This document shows positions 6,628 through 8,036 of a DNA stretch of 8,036 bases, in pieces. The translations under genes were made by a program, and so were the position numbers. Source of the stretch: an uncultured Eubacteriales bacterium (lineage in GTDB: Bacteria > Bacillota > Clostridia > Monoglobales > Monoglobaceae); NCBI GenBank assembly GCA_958346135.1, contig CATVQN010000037.1, forward strand, positions 1 through 8,036. Reading direction: 5' to 3'. The notes beneath the pieces are model-generated. The model was not told the DNA's origin and did no database searches. It saw nothing but the letters and a program-made list of their open reading frames with translations. Position 1 is the first letter of the stretch, and each line of letters starts with the position of its first letter.

Positions 6628-7587
6628 ATGGATTGGATTAAAGTTACCATTACGACCACCTCCGCCGGAATCGACCCGGTAAGCGGCAGACTGCTGGAGC
6701 TTGGCATTAACGGAATAGAAATTGCGGACAAAGAGGATTTTAAAGAATTTTTGGAGAACAACCGCAAATATTGGGACTATGTGGATGAGGAATTGAAGCG
6801 GTTAAAGGATGCAGACACGGTGATTAACCTCTATCTCAGCGACGGCGCTGTCGGCATGGAGCAACTCGCCGCCGTTCGCAGTTCCATGGAAGAATTAAAA
6901 CAGATGGATACAGATGATCAATACGGCACCCTCAGGGTTTCTACCGACCATGTCAGAGATGAGGATTGGTCGGAAATCTGGAAACAATATTTTCATCCAA
7001 TTCCGGTAGGAGAAAAGGTGCTGATTCAGCCTGCCTGGGAAAAAACAGATAATCCGGAGCATAGAACCGTATTTACCATCAATCCCGGTATGAGCTTTGG
7101 CACCGGCTCGCACCCCAGCACTCGGTTTTGCATTGAGGAAATCGAAAAGCACCTAAAGCCGGGCGATACCGTACTGGATTTGGGTTGTGGATCCGGCATT
7201 TTATCCATTATCGCCCTTTTGCTCGGTGCAAAGGACGCCGATGCCATTGATATTGACCCAAACGCAGTGGATGTAGCTTATAGTAACCTTGCGCTGAATC
7301 ACTTGTCCCGTGACCATTACCATGCGTTTCCGGGTGATATTCTGACGGATTCCTCCCTTCGCGCTAGCCTTGGAACCTATGATTTGGTAATTGCCAACAT
7401 TGTGGCCGATGTCATCATCGGATTATCTAAGTTTGTACGGCAGTTTATGAAGGAAAACGGAACCTTTATCTGCTCCGGTATTATTTTGGAGCGCTTGGAT
7501 GAGGTTAAAACTGCGTTATCCGATGCCGGTCTAACGATCGAGGAAGTCCGCAAGGACAATGATTGGGCAGCCATCACCTGCCGATAA
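6628..7587 (+). CDS. prmA: Ribosomal protein L11 methyltransferase PrmA
   Basis: PrmA uses S-adenosylmethionine to methylate amino groups of ribosomal protein L11. The N-terminal substrate-recognition domain (about 1-100) starts MDWIKVTITTTSAGIDPVSG. The family motif NPGMSFGTGSHPST (152-165) precedes the Rossmann-fold SAM-binding loop LDLGCGSGILSI (183-194), the acidic motif DAIDIDPNAV and the catalytic-region motif DLVIANIVADVI (252-263). In many PrmA proteins the first motif begins DPGMAFGTG, so the Asn and Ser here are mild changes. The 319-residue length is normal for Gram-positive PrmA. The start has AAAGGA (6614-6619) 8 nt upstream. In Bacillus subtilis the same gene (yqeT) follows dnaJ and is part of the long dnaK operon transcript; here a probable partial terminator lies between them. 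Confidence 0.96.
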   Translation: MDWIKVTITTTSAGIDPVSGRLLELGINGIEIADKEDFKEFLENNRKYWDYVDEELKRLKDADTVINLYLSDGAVGMEQLAAVRSSMEELKQMDTDDQYGTLRVSTDHVRDEDWSEIWKQYFHPIPVGEKVLIQPAWEKTDNPEHRTVFTINPGMSFGTGSHPSTRFCIEEIEKHLKPGDTVLDLGCGSGILSIIALLLGAKDADAIDIDPNAVDVAYSNLALNHLSRDHYHAFPGDILTDSSLRASLGTYDLVIANIVADVIIGLSKFVRQFMKENGTFICSGIILERLDEVKTALSDAGLTIEEVRKDNDWAAITCR

Positions 7588-7599
7588 GATTTTTTGCGC

Positions 7600-7622
7600 C
7601 TTTTCAAATATATCTTGAAAAG
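7600..7622 (+). repeat. Inverted repeat overlapping the rsmE promoter -35
   Basis: CTTTTCAA (7600-7607) and TTGAAAAG (7615-7622) are perfect 8-bp inverted repeats around ATATATC. The right arm contains the -35 hexamer TTGAAA. As RNA it would be a weak A/U stem; as DNA it has the layout of an operator. It could also be chance in an AT-rich spacer. Confidence 0.4.
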
Positions 7623-7643
7623 AATGTTAAATTGTGCTACAAT
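7615..7643 (+). promoter_or_regulatory. rsmE promoter (sigma-A type, extended -10)
   Basis: TTGAAA (7615-7620, five of six), an exact 17-nt spacer and TACAAT (7638-7643, five of six) preceded by TGTGC give an extended -10. A start near 7650 leaves a leader of about 41 nt. The same TGTGC extension precedes the uvrB -10. This promoter lets rsmE and genes beyond it be expressed without the heat-shock operon. Confidence 0.75.
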
Positions 7644-7690
7644 AGATACCATAGCTTTGGTGATATGATCCGCAAGAAAGGAGTCCTGCT

Positions 7691-8036
7691 ATGCGCCGTT
7701 TTTTTACCGAACCGAAGAACATTTCCGGGAATACTGCACATATCTTAGAGGATGCCGCTCATATTACCCGGGTTCTTCGAATGAAGCTTGGCGATGAGAT
7801 ACTCTTATTTGACGGCACAGGTTTTGAATACACCGCTGTTTTAACGGCACTTGACAGCCATGAATGCCGTGCAGAGATTCGGGAGCGATGCTTTTCCCGG
7901 CAGGAGCCAAGCGTACAGATCACCATTTTTCAAGGGATTCCTAAATCCGGGAAGATGGAATCTATTATTCAAAAATCAGTTGAATTAGGAGCGGTTTCTA
8001 TCGTACCTACTGCCACCGAACGCTGCGTTGCAAAAC
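7691..8036 (+). CDS. rsmE: 16S rRNA m3U1498 methyltransferase RsmE, N-terminal 115 residues (cut by window edge)
   Basis: RsmE methylates N3 of uridine 1498 (E. coli numbering) in 16S rRNA and belongs to the knotted SPOUT family of SAM-dependent enzymes. The visible start MRRFFTEPKN is the family hallmark. A PUA-like RNA-binding domain follows, with AAHITRVLRMKLGDEILLFDGTG (about residues 22-44). The beginning of the SPOUT domain is then seen: ITIFQGIPKSGKMESIIQKS (about 78-97), VELGAVSIVPTATERCV. The frame is open to the last base, so about half of the usual 240-250 residues is missing, including the C-terminal knot that binds SAM. The start at 7691 has AAAGGAG 7 nt upstream. The gene follows prmA after a 103-bp gap holding its own promoter. 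In Bacillus the ortholog yqeU follows prmA in the dnaK operon. Confidence 0.95.
   Translation, partial: MRRFFTEPKNISGNTAHILEDAAHITRVLRMKLGDEILLFDGTGFEYTAVLTALDSHECRAEIRERCFSRQEPSVQITIFQGIPKSGKMESIIQKSVELGAVSIVPTATERCVAK

Noticed and set aside
7566..7595. Possible terminator at the end of prmA (GGCAG-N7-CTGCC, then T6)
   Set aside because: The stem is only 5 bp, lies within the last codons and is separated from the T run by 7 nt, unlike a working intrinsic terminator.
7645..7664. Small inverted repeat ACCA-TAGCTT-TGGT in the rsmE leader
   Set aside because: A 4-bp stem is too short to support a riboswitch or attenuator.
1..8036. Mobile elements, CRISPR arrays, tRNA or rRNA genes, or a novel defence-like system
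   Set aside because: No spaced direct repeats, transposase motifs, tRNA-like cloverleafs or unexplained long frames were seen; almost all sequence is taken by conserved housekeeping genes.

Overview
The window holds a class I heat-shock (dnaK) operon with flanking genes. The gene order is uvrB (minus strand, running off the left edge), then on the plus strand hrcA, grpE, dnaK, dnaJ, prmA and rsmE (running off the right edge). This order, the perfect CIRCE operator, strong GGAGG-type ribosome sites, extended -10 promoters and a DnaK without the long insertion found in proteobacterial nucleotide-binding domains all point to a low-to-medium-GC Gram-positive, most likely an anaerobic Clostridia-type Bacillota. 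I cannot name the species.

Left part (1-1731). The first 472 codons of uvrB (excision-repair helicase) are read leftward from its own extended -10 promoter. A roughly 310-bp AT-rich region separates it from hrcA. Besides the uvrB promoter, this region carries a cluster of GGAAA/TTTCC half-sites, a near-consensus UP element, a TTGACA-17-TATTCT promoter and a perfect CIRCE just downstream of the predicted start of transcription.

Centre (1732-6556). HrcA represses the operon by binding CIRCE. DnaK is the Hsp70 chaperone, DnaJ its J-domain partner that brings in substrates and stimulates ATP hydrolysis, and GrpE its nucleotide-exchange factor. hrcA and grpE overlap by 8 nt. grpE has two candidate starts, and the upstream ribosome site sits in a small hairpin. 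A strong stem-loop without a U tract lies between dnaK and dnaJ.

Right part (6557-8036). A probable intrinsic terminator follows dnaJ. Then come prmA (ribosomal protein L11 methyltransferase) and rsmE (16S rRNA m3U methyltransferase). rsmE has its own convincing promoter, so it can be made independently of heat shock.

Nearly everything coding here is conserved housekeeping sequence. I saw no mobile element, CRISPR array, tRNA, rRNA or unknown gene, and no novel system. The points worth a second look are regulatory: the uvrB-hrcA divergent region, the grpE start region and the rsmE promoter.
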